Below the pieces are notes generated by a model, which was not told the origin of the DNA, did no database searches, and was given only the letters and a program-made list of their open reading frames with translations. This document shows positions 11,560 to 21,522 of a stretch of DNA of 64,000 nucleotides, piece after piece. The stretch is from Anthostomella pinea (lineage: Eukaryota > Ascomycota > Sordariomycetes > Xylariales > Xylariaceae), in NCBI GenBank assembly GCA_963556695.1, contig CAUWAG010000020.1, forward strand, positions 2,542,001 through 2,606,000, in the 5' to 3' direction. Made by a program: the position numbers and the translations under genes. Position 1 is the stretch's first letter. Every line of letters starts with the position of its first letter.

Positions 11560-11910
11560 CTCTCAAGGCGACGCCTATGGAATGCGTGCGTGCAGTTGGC
11601 AGTCGGGTTCTCGGGACGGTCGAGGTCCCATCTTGAGGCAATTATCTCCGTCGAGATGATGAAGGAAGGGCTGTGGAGCTTCGTTGCGTCAGTGATGGCG
11701 ATGAGACGAGGGCACGAGATGGACTTACTGGTATGTGACTGAGTGACGAGAAATAAGCGACTGGTTGAAGGTACAAGTCGATAATGTTGTGATGTTGGAT
11801 GACAAACTGGATAGGTGGGAGATCGATTTGCAAAAACGAGCCAGAAAGGTGCCTAGCCAGGTGTTCCTGAGGCACTTACTTATAGGTACCTATTTCGAGA
11901 GGCTGGCCGC

Positions 11911-12130
11911 TACACTGAACCACCATAAGTCTCCGTACGCGCGTGTTAACAAGATTCTAGACTACTAGTAGGTACGAAACATTAAAATATTAGAATAAGC
12001 ATACAGGAATAAGCAGCTTTAGTTTAATATTCTACTTTCAATGCTTATTCCAGTGTGCTTATTACAATTTTATAAATTTCCCGTTGTTTATTAAGAGGGG
12101 CGGTACGCAGACTTATGAGGGTTTAGTGTA
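11911..12130 (+). mobile_element. MITE copy A (TA-flanked, about 26-bp TIRs)
   Basis: A 220-bp element including terminal TA dinucleotides. The left end begins TACACTGAACCACCATAAGT and the right end finishes ATGAGGGTTTAGTGTA. The ends are near-perfect inverted repeats of about 26 bp that contain CATAAGTCTCCGTAC. The interior is AT-rich with an inner inverted repeat built on GAATAAGCA and TGCTTATTC, and has no coding capacity. Copies B (18693-18909) and C (59793-60011) share the same ends and interior. TA at both ends suggests a Tc1/mariner-type target duplication. It lies between the two coiled-coil blocks. Confidence 0.85.
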
Positions 12131-13092
12131 CCTATCTAGGTGGCCGTCTTGGGCCTCAGCGCCGACAGCCTGTTCTTGTCACAGTTCGACCGCTGGTGAC
12201 TCCAGAATATGACTTTGTACGTGAAGAAGAAAGAAAACGATGAAGCTAGCTAGGAGACAAGATCTGGTATTTAACGTTATAGGGGTTGAACCCTGTAGGA
12301 CTGTATAGTGCCGTGACAGTTCTCGGAAGGGGGGCGTCTCCCTGCCTACCGTGAAGAGCCTCGCACAACGACAGATTGGTTGGGAGAAACAGTGAGGAAC
12401 GCGCATGGAAAGAACCTCAGATGGTTCCACCGGTCAAACAGTGCGTAAGATAGTCCATATGTATGATATTCGTGTCTTCGGTCATAGTACGTGATGTGTG
12501 TGTATCTGGAACGATCTGTTGTGGGCTAGGTGGCCCTATTGGCCTTGTTCAGTGCATTGCCCCCATCACCTATTGGAACTTGCTGTCGCAGAGGGTCTCT
12601 TTCGCGTCGAAGTTCGTCTCTTTTCTGTTGAAGTTGATCTTGTTCCCGTGCAACTTGTAGCCTAGATTTGATGAGTTTCACCACAACGTCCGATCTCCCG
12701 AAGAGCTCGGTGTTGGTGTGGTCGTGCTTGTCCATCGTACCCGTCCGACTCTCAAGCTCTCTCCTGAGACGAGCTGACTTGTTTCTTGCAACGACGAGCT
12801 CTCCGTTGGTGTGGAGGACCGCTCTGTTCAGGTTTGCTATCCGAAGCCTCGAATCCGTGTCCTCTTCCGGACTCAGTTCCTCTAGCTGCCACTTCTGCTC
12901 GGCTCCGTGCTTCTGGCAATCGTCAAGGCATCGCTCAAGGCCATCGATCTTCGCCTGCGCAGCACTCAATTCAGATCGTAAACGCTGCGGTTCTGCGTTG
13001 TCGCTTCCAAGATCATCGTTATTCCCGCTCTGCTCTTAGTTGATCACGCTCTGTTTCCAATCGAGTCTGTCTTTTTCGCAGTGGGTGAGTAT

Positions 13093-13213
13093 CTTCTCGT
13101 AGTTGGTCCAGCTCTTCTCGTAGTTGGTCCAGCTCTTCTCGTAGTTGGTCCCGCTCTCTTTGCAGTTGGTCCCGCTCTCTTTGCAGTTGGTCCCGTTCTC
13201 CTTGCGGTTGAGA
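13093..13213 (-). repeat. 21-bp tandem repeats encoding coiled-coil heptads
   Basis: About six copies of a 21-bp unit, on the plus strand CTTCTCGTAGTTGGTCCAGC and variants, at a strict 21-bp period from 13093. On the minus strand each encodes one heptad of the type (E/R)-x-x-D-Q-L-(R/Q). The first three units are nearly identical, and the later ones diverge in step (GTAGTTGGTC versus GCAGTTGGTC). Confidence 0.85.
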
Positions 13214-13287
13214 CTGGGTGTTTTGCGATTGCTGGACTTCGGCTTTGTGCCTTTCACAATCTTGAATGCGTGTCTCTAGACCAGAGA

Positions 13288-13302
13288 TTTTTTTTTTTTT
13301 TT
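13288..13302. repeat. 15-nt poly-T (poly-A in coding sense)
   Basis: An uninterrupted run of 15 T on the plus strand, inside the coiled-coil gene. A 16-nt run would keep the downstream coiled-coil frame open, while the 15-nt run does not. Confidence 0.95.
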
Positions 13303-13720
13303 GGCGACTTGGAGCTCGCCTCGTCGAGATTCCTCTTCGGAGTCATCACTGATCACGATCGTGTCTCGACCTTGCTGGTTGGTGCCTGCCCGGCTTGTTG
13401 GTTATGCAACGAGGGAGACTAGCTCGCCACCGGTGGCATGACTGGGGGATGTTCACACTGAAGATCGCCCAAACACGATCAGGAGGTCTATCTGCTTGAT
13501 TGCGACATCTTTCTAGTCCACTCGTGACGGAAATCTTCACGCGCGCTCTGGGGTTGTGTACTCCAGTTGGGGCTTGCTCGAAGGAAATCTAAAATTTGTT
13601 AGTTTGTGCTGTTCCTCCTGACTGTTGGTGTACACTATGGCTTACCTGTGATTGACTGGCTGGGGGCACTGCAAATTTGACTCGGTCGGTGACGAAGTCA
13701 AGCTCAGAAGAAGCTGACAT

Positions 13721-14616
13721 GGTCCAGAATCGTCGCTGATGAAATGTGAGCTCGCCATGGCTGCGGTACCTGCGGGCCGAATGGATGTCGACATACACTC
13801 GTGACAATCGTCAGGCCTGGGAAAAAGAAAGCCGCATCGGACTGACAGCACGGTTGAAAACTCAGGCCGCAACACAAGCTACGAGAAAAGTATGGTCAGG
13901 CACATAATTGGGCCGAGGGAGGGTAGAGGTACTGACATTGGTGGGAGAGGGCTGAACTCTTTGATCCCTCCATGGGTGTTATCTTCTCGGCGGCATGGTG
14001 CTGTAACATGCGTTAGCTACAAAAATGAGACAAGTGTAGAATGGGTTCGCAGACGAAGTGATGTAGTGGTAGCAACAATGGTGGTTCAACCATAACAAGG
14101 CTGGCAATAAAGGCTGGACGATGATATGCCTGGGGATGTGTAAGTATCCATGCCGCAGCATGCATTCTGTGCCCTACTCTCCTTACAATCGCGAGACTAG
14201 CCAGAGGGACGAACAACCATCACGTGGAAAGGAGTAGTACAAGGAACGGAGAGATGATTCAGTTGTTCTTATATCTCAAAGTATGTGTGACGGTTCTCAT
14301 CAACCACCATGTGGCAGCAACAACATCAACAACATCAACAACATACAGGTACAACGCAACCGATGCGCCGAGCCTCACTTTGACCCAACACCACTTCAAC
14401 GCCGCCAGCCAGCCCCTAACACCTGCCTCTCTGCTTCCAGAATGTGTTACACCCCATCTCGCACTGGGTATCATCGTCATCACCAATCGGCCGTCGCTCA
14501 TATACACACGTAGAAACATACATACAGCCCCAAACCAGACGTGCAACCACCGCGGTTCACGCGGGGAGACGTGGTCATCTGACACATCTCTCGAGCACAC
14601 ACACACAACGCAAACC
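13721..14616. other. Intergenic between coiled-coil and methyltransferase genes
   Basis: No gene is supported. A (CAACAACAT)n microsatellite lies near 14322-14345 and a short CA run near 14598-14610. The segment immediately before 14617 is the 3' UTR of the minus-strand methyltransferase. Confidence 0.4.
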
Positions 14617-17601
14617 TCACGAACTCTTCGGCTTCCTCGCAAACCCATTAAGCACCCTCCAGCCCGCACCACATCGGCGGCCCTCCTCGACGACATCGTG
14701 CACGCCCTCGAGGCACTTGCCCGCCTCGCGCATGTCCGCGGGCTCGAACATGTTCAGCGAGCGGTCTTCGCACGCCACCTTCTCCATCTCGCAGCGCAGC
14801 AGCCAGCGCTCCCAGCTCCAGCCACCCGCGAGCCCGGTCACGCTGGCTGCGGCCGCAGTACTGCCCTGGACCATAGCCTCGAGCTCCAGGGATCGCTCGA
14901 CGCCAGCGCTGTCGCGCGAGACGTTTCGCTTCTCCTCATTGCCGCCCATGGGCAGGCACATCCAGGCGCGGCGCACGCCTTCGAAGCCCGCCCTACCGAG
15001 GCGACCCAGGAACAACCGCGTGGGGTTGGGGTCGTAGCCGAGTGTCTTCAGGGCGAAGCCGAACTCGACCGACTTGGCCAGGCCCAGGGGCCCGGCATTG
15101 ACGACATCAGAGTCGAGCAGCGAGAACTCGAGGTACCCACCGGGTTTGAGCACGCGCATCACCTCGCTTAAGCAACCCTCCCACTCATCTTCGCCATTCT
15201 CACCGATGAACTTGAGCACCGAGTGCAGCTCACGCGCCGACACAAGGTCGAAGTGCGCGTCCGGAAACGGCAGTCGCGTGAGCCAATCCACGGCCACCTG
15301 GCGGTGGTTGGGAGGGCCGCGCACGTTCGAGTTGGATAGCTGCCGGATCGCCTTGGTCGTCACCGTGTAGACCTTGGTATTGGGGTACATGATGGCGCAG
15401 TGCCAAGCCCAGTCGCAGGCGGCCTGTCCCCCGAGGTCGAGGATACGTGCCCGGTCATTGGCGCCACCGATGCGTGAAAGACGAGCGAGGCGCTTGGCGA
15501 TGGGAGCCGAGAACAGTCGGCCACCATTCAGCGCTTTGGTTGCGCTCACATGCCAGTTGGCCATTGACATCTGGTTCAGGGCCTCATGCTCTTTCTCACG
15601 CTTCAGCTTCTCTGGGTCGTCCACTAGAACGTCGTCGCCGCGCACGACATTGGCGCTCATGCGCTTCCTGGCTGACTGCGGCACCACGGAGAGCTGGTGC
15701 TTGCCGAGGAGCTGGTTGCGGTGGGCCTCTCGCAGAGAGATGCGCTGAGCCTGGAGGGCTTCGAAGCGCGGAAGGCGGTGGACGAACGTGTCTTGAGTGC
15801 GGGAGCGAATGATGTAATCCTGAAAGGCGCGATAGTAGGCCGACTCTTGACGCATGAGCTTGGATGGCAAGCTTCGCGGAATGTCTTTCCTGATGGCAAT
15901 TTCAGAGAAGCGCACGGTTTTCTTCTTCTGCGGTGTAGACAAGTCTTCAGGCTCCTTTGCCTTTGGATCTTCCTCAATATGGATCTCCACAGTCTCTGCT
16001 TCGGACTCTGGCTCGGACTGAACATCGTCCTGAAGCTCGATAGGCGCAAGGTAAGCCTTCTGAGCCATTAGCCACAACTCTGTCCGGTCGAGGTTGGACA
16101 GGGCTGCTTCTTGTTGCTTCTTGGTGTATCCCGGGTCGTGGTCAGTCACGATTTCGGTCGCAACAATACCCTCGGTTGGAGATGTGGGCTCGCCCTGGAT
16201 AGCAGGGGAGGTTGGAGCATCATTCCGTTCAATGCGTATTGCTGTTGGGGGGCCTTCTGGCAGACCGGGTCTAGCTTCAACAACCTGCTCGAGGATGACT
16301 GGTCTGGCGGTTGGGATACCATCTGACATTGTGCCTCTTATCTCAACCACCTGTTCGACTGGAGCTTGCGGGCTCGAGATGTTGAGAAAATGCGTGGGAC
16401 GAGGTGGTGGAGGAGGCAAGTTGGGCAAAGAGGGCACAGGAGGAGCAGCCTCGTTCCACGGGCAGCGGTAGAATTGCTCAGCAGTAGTCGAGGTAGGCGG
16501 CGCAACATCTTCAGGGGTCATCGAAGGCAAGTGCCAAGTGTGCCGTGTACGAGGGGTTAATCCAGAGAAGAAACCCCCTGGCGAGGGAATATCGAGTCTT
16601 GTCAGCCCATGAAGAGACTGCTGGTGTGGTTCGGTCGCGAGTCTTAATGCTGGTCGTGAAGTAGACGAGAACAAACGTGGTGTCTGTTGGGACATCTCCG
16701 GCAGTCTTCCGCCTTGGTACTCAATCACCTGCTCGGGCTGGTAGTCCTCCTCGATGTCCTCACCTCTTGATAGAGCTTGCAAAGTTGCTAGCGCTGCAGG
16801 CTGCAGTTGCACGCCAGACCAGCCAGTGCCGTGAGCATGGTCATCTGCTCCGATGACTGGTGTCGGCGGTGCAGACATGGCAGCCAACTGCTCAGAACTC
16901 AGACTTCCATCAAGAGAAGGTGGTGCCGACATGGTCGGGACTTCATGGTACTGTTGCGACTGCAAGAAAGAGATCACCGCTGGCGACATCTCGACTTTGG
17001 CGGGAGGTGTGGGTGGCACTGGCGACATGAGTTTCTTGAAATCGGGTCTCCCTGACCAGGCCTCAGCGTTCTGATCTCGCTGGCCTGGGATGACCAGAGG
17101 CGGGAGAGCACGGTGGGAGGCCGGCGATTCAACTGCCAGTCGCTTTGGCATGGTAACACCAGAACTGCTCCGACGCCTCAACGACGATGTCCTTGTCGGC
17201 TTGCGTCGAGTATCCTCTTCGCCGGAGACGTCATATATATCGTCGAACTCTGTGACATCAGTACTAACACTGGTCCGGTTCCACGGGTTGGAAGTAGCAG
17301 TGGACGGCGAGTTACTCTCATCGATAGAGGCGGTCGAGGGAGACTCTGGTAGTATAGGGGCCGATAAGAAATGGAACCCTCGCGGAGTGGGAAAGTGATC
17401 ACTGCGTGGTGAAAGCCACTGTGCTATTTTCTCGTTGGGTGGACAAGCTTGGATTCTGCGATTGCCTGGCGCAGTCCGGTTGCGTTGCGAGTCCTCCGGC
17501 TCTTCTTCCATTATTGTATTAAGTGACCTCCCCGGCCTTCGACCCAGCGAAGGGGACGGGGGTTGGTACGTGCTGGAGGGTAAAAGGACTAGTTCGGGCA
17601 T
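14617..17601 (-). CDS. Large protein with C-terminal SAM methyltransferase domain
   Basis: Single-exon gene of 994 aa from the Met at 17601 (MPELVLLPSS). The first roughly 550 residues are low-complexity, rich in Pro, Ser and Thr, and look disordered; several short elements such as QVVEIRGTMSDGIPTARPVI recur in diverged form. A charged central part (about residues 570-690) leads into a Rossmann-type class I methyltransferase fold at about 715-880. That fold has motif I ILDLGGQAACDWAW, the acidic-loop region FDLVSARELHSVL, and the post-motif VLKPGGYLEFSLLDSD, typical of type 11 methyltransferases. The substrate is unknown. The long disordered N-terminus suggests a regulatory or scaffolding role, but this is inference. 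The in-frame ATG at 17706 would add 35 hydrophobic residues and is less likely. Confidence 0.8.
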   Translation of the reverse strand: MPELVLLPSSTYQPPSPSLGRRPGRSLNTIMEEEPEDSQRNRTAPGNRRIQACPPNEKIAQWLSPRSDHFPTPRGFHFLSAPILPESPSTASIDESNSPSTATSNPWNRTSVSTDVTEFDDIYDVSGEEDTRRKPTRTSSLRRRSSSGVTMPKRLAVESPASHRALPPLVIPGQRDQNAEAWSGRPDFKKLMSPVPPTPPAKVEMSPAVISFLQSQQYHEVPTMSAPPSLDGSLSSEQLAAMSAPPTPVIGADDHAHGTGWSGVQLQPAALATLQALSRGEDIEEDYQPEQVIEYQGGRLPEMSQQTPRLFSSTSRPALRLATEPHQQSLHGLTRLDIPSPGGFFSGLTPRTRHTWHLPSMTPEDVAPPTSTTAEQFYRCPWNEAAPPVPSLPNLPPPPPRPTHFLNISSPQAPVEQVVEIRGTMSDGIPTARPVILEQVVEARPGLPEGPPTAIRIERNDAPTSPAIQGEPTSPTEGIVATEIVTDHDPGYTKKQQEAALSNLDRTELWLMAQKAYLAPIELQDDVQSEPESEAETVEIHIEEDPKAKEPEDLSTPQKKKTVRFSEIAIRKDIPRSLPSKLMRQESAYYRAFQDYIIRSRTQDTFVHRLPRFEALQAQRISLREAHRNQLLGKHQLSVVPQSARKRMSANVVRGDDVLVDDPEKLKREKEHEALNQMSMANWHVSATKALNGGRLFSAPIAKRLARLSRIGGANDRARILDLGGQAACDWAWHCAIMYPNTKVYTVTTKAIRQLSNSNVRGPPNHRQVAVDWLTRLPFPDAHFDLVSARELHSVLKFIGENGEDEWEGCLSEVMRVLKPGGYLEFSLLDSDVVNAGPLGLAKSVEFGFALKTLGYDPNPTRLFLGRLGRAGFEGVRRAWMCLPMGGNEEKRNVSRDSAGVERSLELEAMVQGSTAAAASVTGLAGGWSWERWLLRCEMEKVACEDRSLNMFEPADMREAGKCLEGVHDVVEEGRRCGAGWRVLNGFARKPKSS

Positions 17602-18692
17602 CTTCCATATATCGATATGCAGTAAGAATTCCAAGAATAATAGACGATGATCAGATGATACAACGTCAGCAACGAAAAGAAGGACGTCCAGCGTCGTTGG
17701 AAGCAAGGAATAAGGGAAGAACGCTCAAATTGACTGGAATGCCTCGATCAACGATGCGAAATATTGAATGAAACGACCTCAAGGAAGCTTGAAGAGGAGA
17801 GGACCAGAGGAATGCAGCCTACCAAGTGGTCGGGAAGGAGTAGTTTTAGTCTTCGCGCTCTGGCGACGTCAAGCGCCTAAGACGTGGGGAAGACATCTCA
17901 CGACGAGGAAGGCAAGCGCTTCTGTCAAGTCTTCGTCCGGGTGGCAGCACTTAACGTGCATTGCCTTGCATTTCGACTGCAGGTCTGGCCAGAGGCACAC
18001 TTGCACAAGCCAGTTTGGGCACGAAGGCGTGATGGCGGTGCCGGATGAAGGATGGTCGACTCGTCAGGCTCACATCCAGAGGTGGTATCGGTCGGACGAC
18101 TGAACCAAACGCCCAATCAGGGCCGACAGGAAGCCAGCTCAGGGTGGTTTAATTTTAGAAATGCCGGTCGACATAGCCAATCGTCATACTGGCGCCGCAG
18201 CATGGAGGAGGGCAAAATGTGGTGATTGGAGGAAGCGTGCAGATTTCCAGGCCAATGGATGAGGGCCGCGCCGAGATGGGCGCTTAGCCGCCCAACGTCG
18301 ACTGTGATGGCGCTTGATTGGACCAGCAACGCTCACGATGAGATGAGCCAGGCGAGATGCCCACAATGCACGACACAGAACGCTTCCATGAAAGTGCTTG
18401 CAGAGAGTAACAACGTCATTGTCGTGAGCCCGCCTAGTGGTAGGGACACAATCGACAGCGGCTCGCCGTGCCGTTCGCGTTTCCTGGTTTAGATAATTCC
18501 CCGAACTATCGATTGCATCGAATGCATTGGTCCAACATTGAAAGAGCGCCACCTCACGATTGTGCAACCTATGGCCCATGGTGGCCTAGAGAGGCGATCC
18601 CTCGAGTTGGTGTTCTAGCATGTCCTCGAGGTGAGATGCTAAAGATACTCTCTCGTCTTGTCAGCCAAGGCATCGAGAATGGGATCGAGACG
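17602..18692. other. Intergenic between methyltransferase gene and MITE B
   Basis: About 1.1 kb with no gene that I can support. Short ORFs on both strands lack domains. Confidence 0.4.
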
Positions 18693-18909
18693 TACACTCA
18701 GCCCTCCTAAGTCTCCGTACGCGCATGTTGGCAAGATCCCAGCAAACCAGTAGCATAGTTGGAAATATTGGAATAAGCACCCTGGAAAAAGCGTTAAGGA
18801 TGGCTAATAAAGATCGAACTGCTTATTTCGGTATGCTTTTGCCGATTTAATAAATTTACCGTAGTTTGCTAGAAGGGTCGTGTACGGAGACTTATGAAGG
18901 TTCAGTGTA
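18693..18909 (+). mobile_element. MITE copy B
   Basis: A 217-bp element with the same ends as copy A: left TACACTCAGCCCTCCTAAGT, right ATGAAGGTTCAGTGTA, with TCTCCGTAC and GTACGGAGA at the inner edges of the inverted repeats. Internal similarity to copy A (GGAATAAGCA, then ATAAATTTACCGTAGTTTGC near the right end) shows the same orientation. It has no coding capacity. It lies about 450 bp upstream of TMA22. Confidence 0.85.
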
Positions 18910-19360
18910 GCGAGTCACCAATAGCTGTTAGTTCCGACACTGGTCAGTAGAGGATGTTGTCGGCTACGCGCACCCGTTCAGAATTCCAGAAGTCCACGAC
19001 AAATGCATGTTCGATGCAACGGCAAGCGAGAAGACTGATGAGCTGCAGTTGGCGATGTTCGTTGGTTGCTGCGAGTTGTGGCGGCAGATCAATGTGGCTG
19101 AACGCAAATGTGGCTGCGAGCATGGAGCTTCTTCAATTGGACGGTCCCACCTTCCCTTGGAGGGGCTGGGTGAGCGCATGAACGAACTGCTCATTGCTTT
19201 GCTACCCCACCATCTCGAACACCCCGCCATCCTCGACGCCAGTTACATGTATCCAGCCCGCACAGCAACAGCAGTATAAACGAGCCTATCGATCGTCAAG
19301 CGACCCTCTGCGCGTATCAACGAAACATCACGCCTTTTCTCGTCTGCAATAGTACGAGCG
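18910..19360. other. TMA22 upstream region
   Basis: About 450 bp between MITE B and the TMA22 start, with no gene recognised. It presumably includes the TMA22 promoter and 5' UTR. Confidence 0.35.
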
Positions 19361-20178
19361 ATGGCCGATACCGAACAGCCAGAAGTTCCCAGCGAGCCCC
19401 AGGGCCGGCATGTGCTCTATTGCGGCGGTAAGTCGCCCCTTGTGCAGAACAGGCCGCTGAGACTTTATCACCGACAATATGATAGTTCTAACGTTGTTGT
19501 ATAGTCTGTACGCTACCCCCGGAGGTATGTGTCCATCTGCTCAATCGAGGATGAAACACGGATCCATCGCAACATGGGAATCTGAAGACTGACGGCTCGT
19601 GCGGATAGTACTGCGAGTATGGTGGTACCGTTAAGAAGTGCCAGGACTGGCTGCAAAAGGAGCATCCAGTTGTTTACGGGAAGATATGGTCTCCCGGTAC
19701 GGACGTTCTTTCCGGACCCAGTGGGGTTGTCGAGTCGACAGACCACTGACAATCTGTCACAGAAGCATTAGAAGCTGCTACGGCGTCGTTATCCGTGGAC
19801 GCCCAGAAGCGGGCTGCGAAAGACGCGCAGAAGAAAGCTGCCCAGGCGGAGAAGGCAGAGCAGAAACAGGCCGACAAGATCGCCAACAGTGTTATCACAA
19901 TCAAGCGCGTCGAGCGGAATAAGAGGAAATACGTCACGGCCGTGTCTGGACTGGAGGCCTTTGGGTTGGAGCTGAAGAAGGTCGCCAAGGAGTTCGGCAA
20001 GAAGTTCGCCACTGGTTCTTCGGTGACCAAGGTACCCAGTGGAGGGGAGGAGATCGTGGTCCAGGGTGATGTGAGCGACGAGATCGAGGAGTATCTGTTG
20101 GAGAAATACAAGGACATCATTCCGGAGGACAACATCGAGCTGGTAGAGGACAAGAAGAAGAAAGCAAGTGCCGGTTGA
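19361..20178 (+). CDS. TMA22: Density-regulated protein homologue (translation recycling factor)
   Basis: Homologue of DENR/Tma22, which with MCT-1/Tma20 removes deacylated tRNA from recycled 40S subunits and aids reinitiation. Predicted 196 aa, exons 19361-19427, 19505-19524, 19609-19696 and 19763-20178. The 20-nt second exon encodes most of VCTLPPE. The N-terminal cysteine-bearing region reads YCGGVCTLPPEYCEYGG after splicing, followed by CQDWLQKEHP. A charged Ala/Lys linker leads to a C-terminal SUI1/eIF1 domain with ITIKRVERNKRKYVTAVSGL, GLELKKVAKEFGKKFA and VVQGDVSDEIEEYL. Length and motif order match fungal Tma22. Confidence 0.95.
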
Positions 20179-20368
20179 GCAAGCAGAATCTCGTCAGAGA
20201 ACGAGGATGTATAAACAAGGACGGTCCTTAAGGATATAAGACAACTGTTCTGACCAAAAGCCAACACCGCCCAATGCTGGCCTGATCTGACCTAACCTGG
20301 CACCCTGGGACCAACCCAAAACGCCATACAAAACTCCCCAACCTCATTTCCAGATACAGGGAGTGCAT

Positions 20369-21522
20369 CTATGCTCTCTTTGAACGCAGTGTTCTTCCCG
20401 TGGTCGCCGGTGCGGCAGCCTGTTTCGCAACAGGAGCCTTTTTTGTAGTGGCTGACTTGATGGTGCTCATCATCGTTCGTTTCGTCGCGGGAGCCGTCTT
20501 TGCTGCTCTCGAGGCAGTCGTCTTCTTCACCACGGTGGCCGTACTGACCTCGCTGGATTCGCTCGTCGCGCTGAGCTTTCGTCTTCCTCGAGTAGCAGCT
20601 GCCGATGGTGGGCGCATTGCAGCTTTACGTGTTCGCGTGCTAGCAGTGGGTGCTGGTGCAGCGCTGGAACTCGTTGTCGAAGTAGTCGTGTTCCTCGTAA
20701 CCGCCGGTGGTCGCGTTGCCCTTGCTCTTTCGACCATGCTTGAGAGAAGGTTCGATGAAGCTTTCTTCGGCAATCCCTTGACCGGTGATGCAGGTCGGCC
20801 AATCATAGACTTCGTAGGGGATGCCGGGCGCTCCCTAGGCAGTACTCGGGTATTCGAGGAAGTCGGTGACAAGATTTGTGATGGAGCTATCGGCACGGTC
20901 TCTTTGGCCGGCGCGCCACGAAGTCGCTTCTTGGGAATGTCGACGTGCTCGCCCTGGTTCTCCTTGTCGTCGCTGGCCATCTCGTTGCTACGGATTGTCA
21001 GTTCAGTCGCGCACATGCATAATTCTCACGGCGTACCTCAACCGCTTGTGTCCGCGTGTGGTACTGCTGGTCGGCACTGGCTTCCGTGCGGTCGGCTTGG
21101 GTGACGTGCCGTCCTTTGCTGGTACTGGGGGAGGTCTGGCTACATACGGAGACTTGGGTTTGGCTGCTCGAGATTGTTGAGGTTTGAGAGTTTTGGCGAG
21201 GAGGTCGCCCATTTTCGCTTTTCGCAAGGCAGTTGGGATTCTGTTAACACGCATCTCCACTCGCGATCGAAGCTGTTGTGCTTGGATATGGTACTGAGCT
21301 CTGAGCCGTCGCGCGCGTTCGGTAACTGCAATATTGTTAGCCGTCGCGACCTTGGACAGTCCTGTTCAGGCTTTGCCACGTACTCTCGAGCTGCAGGTTG
21401 TCAATCAGAGCTTGCTTCTGCGTAATCGAGATGCCCATGTTGCGCTTCTTGATGGGGCTTCTCTGGGGAGAAGTAGTTGGCGACTGGTCGGACTTTCGCT
21501 TTCGAGGTCGTACAGGAGCCAT
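20369..21522 (-). CDS. NBL1: Borealin N-terminal domain protein (chromosomal passenger complex)
   Basis: Likely borealin/Nbl1, the subunit that joins survivin and INCENP in the chromosomal passenger complex at centromeres and the spindle midzone. Predicted 348 aa, exons 21522-21384, 21325-21037 and 20987-20369. The borealin N-terminal helix is rebuilt across intron 1: ISITQKQALIDNLQLE, then ITERARRLRAQYHIQAQQL, then VNRIPTALRKAKMGDLLAKT. The rest is basic, Ser/Thr/Pro/Ala-rich and probably disordered, with SPTKS and SPVKG sites that fit mitotic kinase targets. The N-terminus carries a basic RPRKRK and SPQRSPIKKR stretch. Budding yeast Nbl1 is only the short helix; filamentous fungi commonly carry a long tail like this one. 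Confidence 0.85.

Larger units (their letters stand above)
12526..13720 (-). pseudogene. Coiled-coil protein gene with multiple frame breaks
   Basis: Start MSASSELDFVTDRVK at 13720; exon 1 runs to 13646 and exon 2 starts at 13588 after a GTAAGC..TTTTAG intron. A possible second intron (13456-13375) leads to a SUMO-interaction-like segment, TIVISDDSEEES. A run of 15 A on the coding strand (13302-13288) follows, and one base is missing to continue the frame. The next frame reads ISGLETRIQDCERHKAEVQQ and then 7-residue ERDQLQR/EELDQLR heptad repeats. It stops at TAA 13021-13019. One base removed there would join it to the frame SELSAAQAKIDGLERCL, which continues as coiled coil to 12526. The composition is coherent (Glu/Arg/Gln/Leu) across all three frames, so one gene once existed. 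Function is unknown. Confidence 0.45.

Noticed and set aside
13093..13213. CRISPR-like array
   Set aside because: The 21-bp units are directly adjacent with no spacers and encode coiled-coil heptads in a eukaryotic genome.
14224..15171. 315-codon plus-strand ORF
   Set aside because: It overlaps the 3' part of the methyltransferase gene in antisense, and the translated product has no feature.
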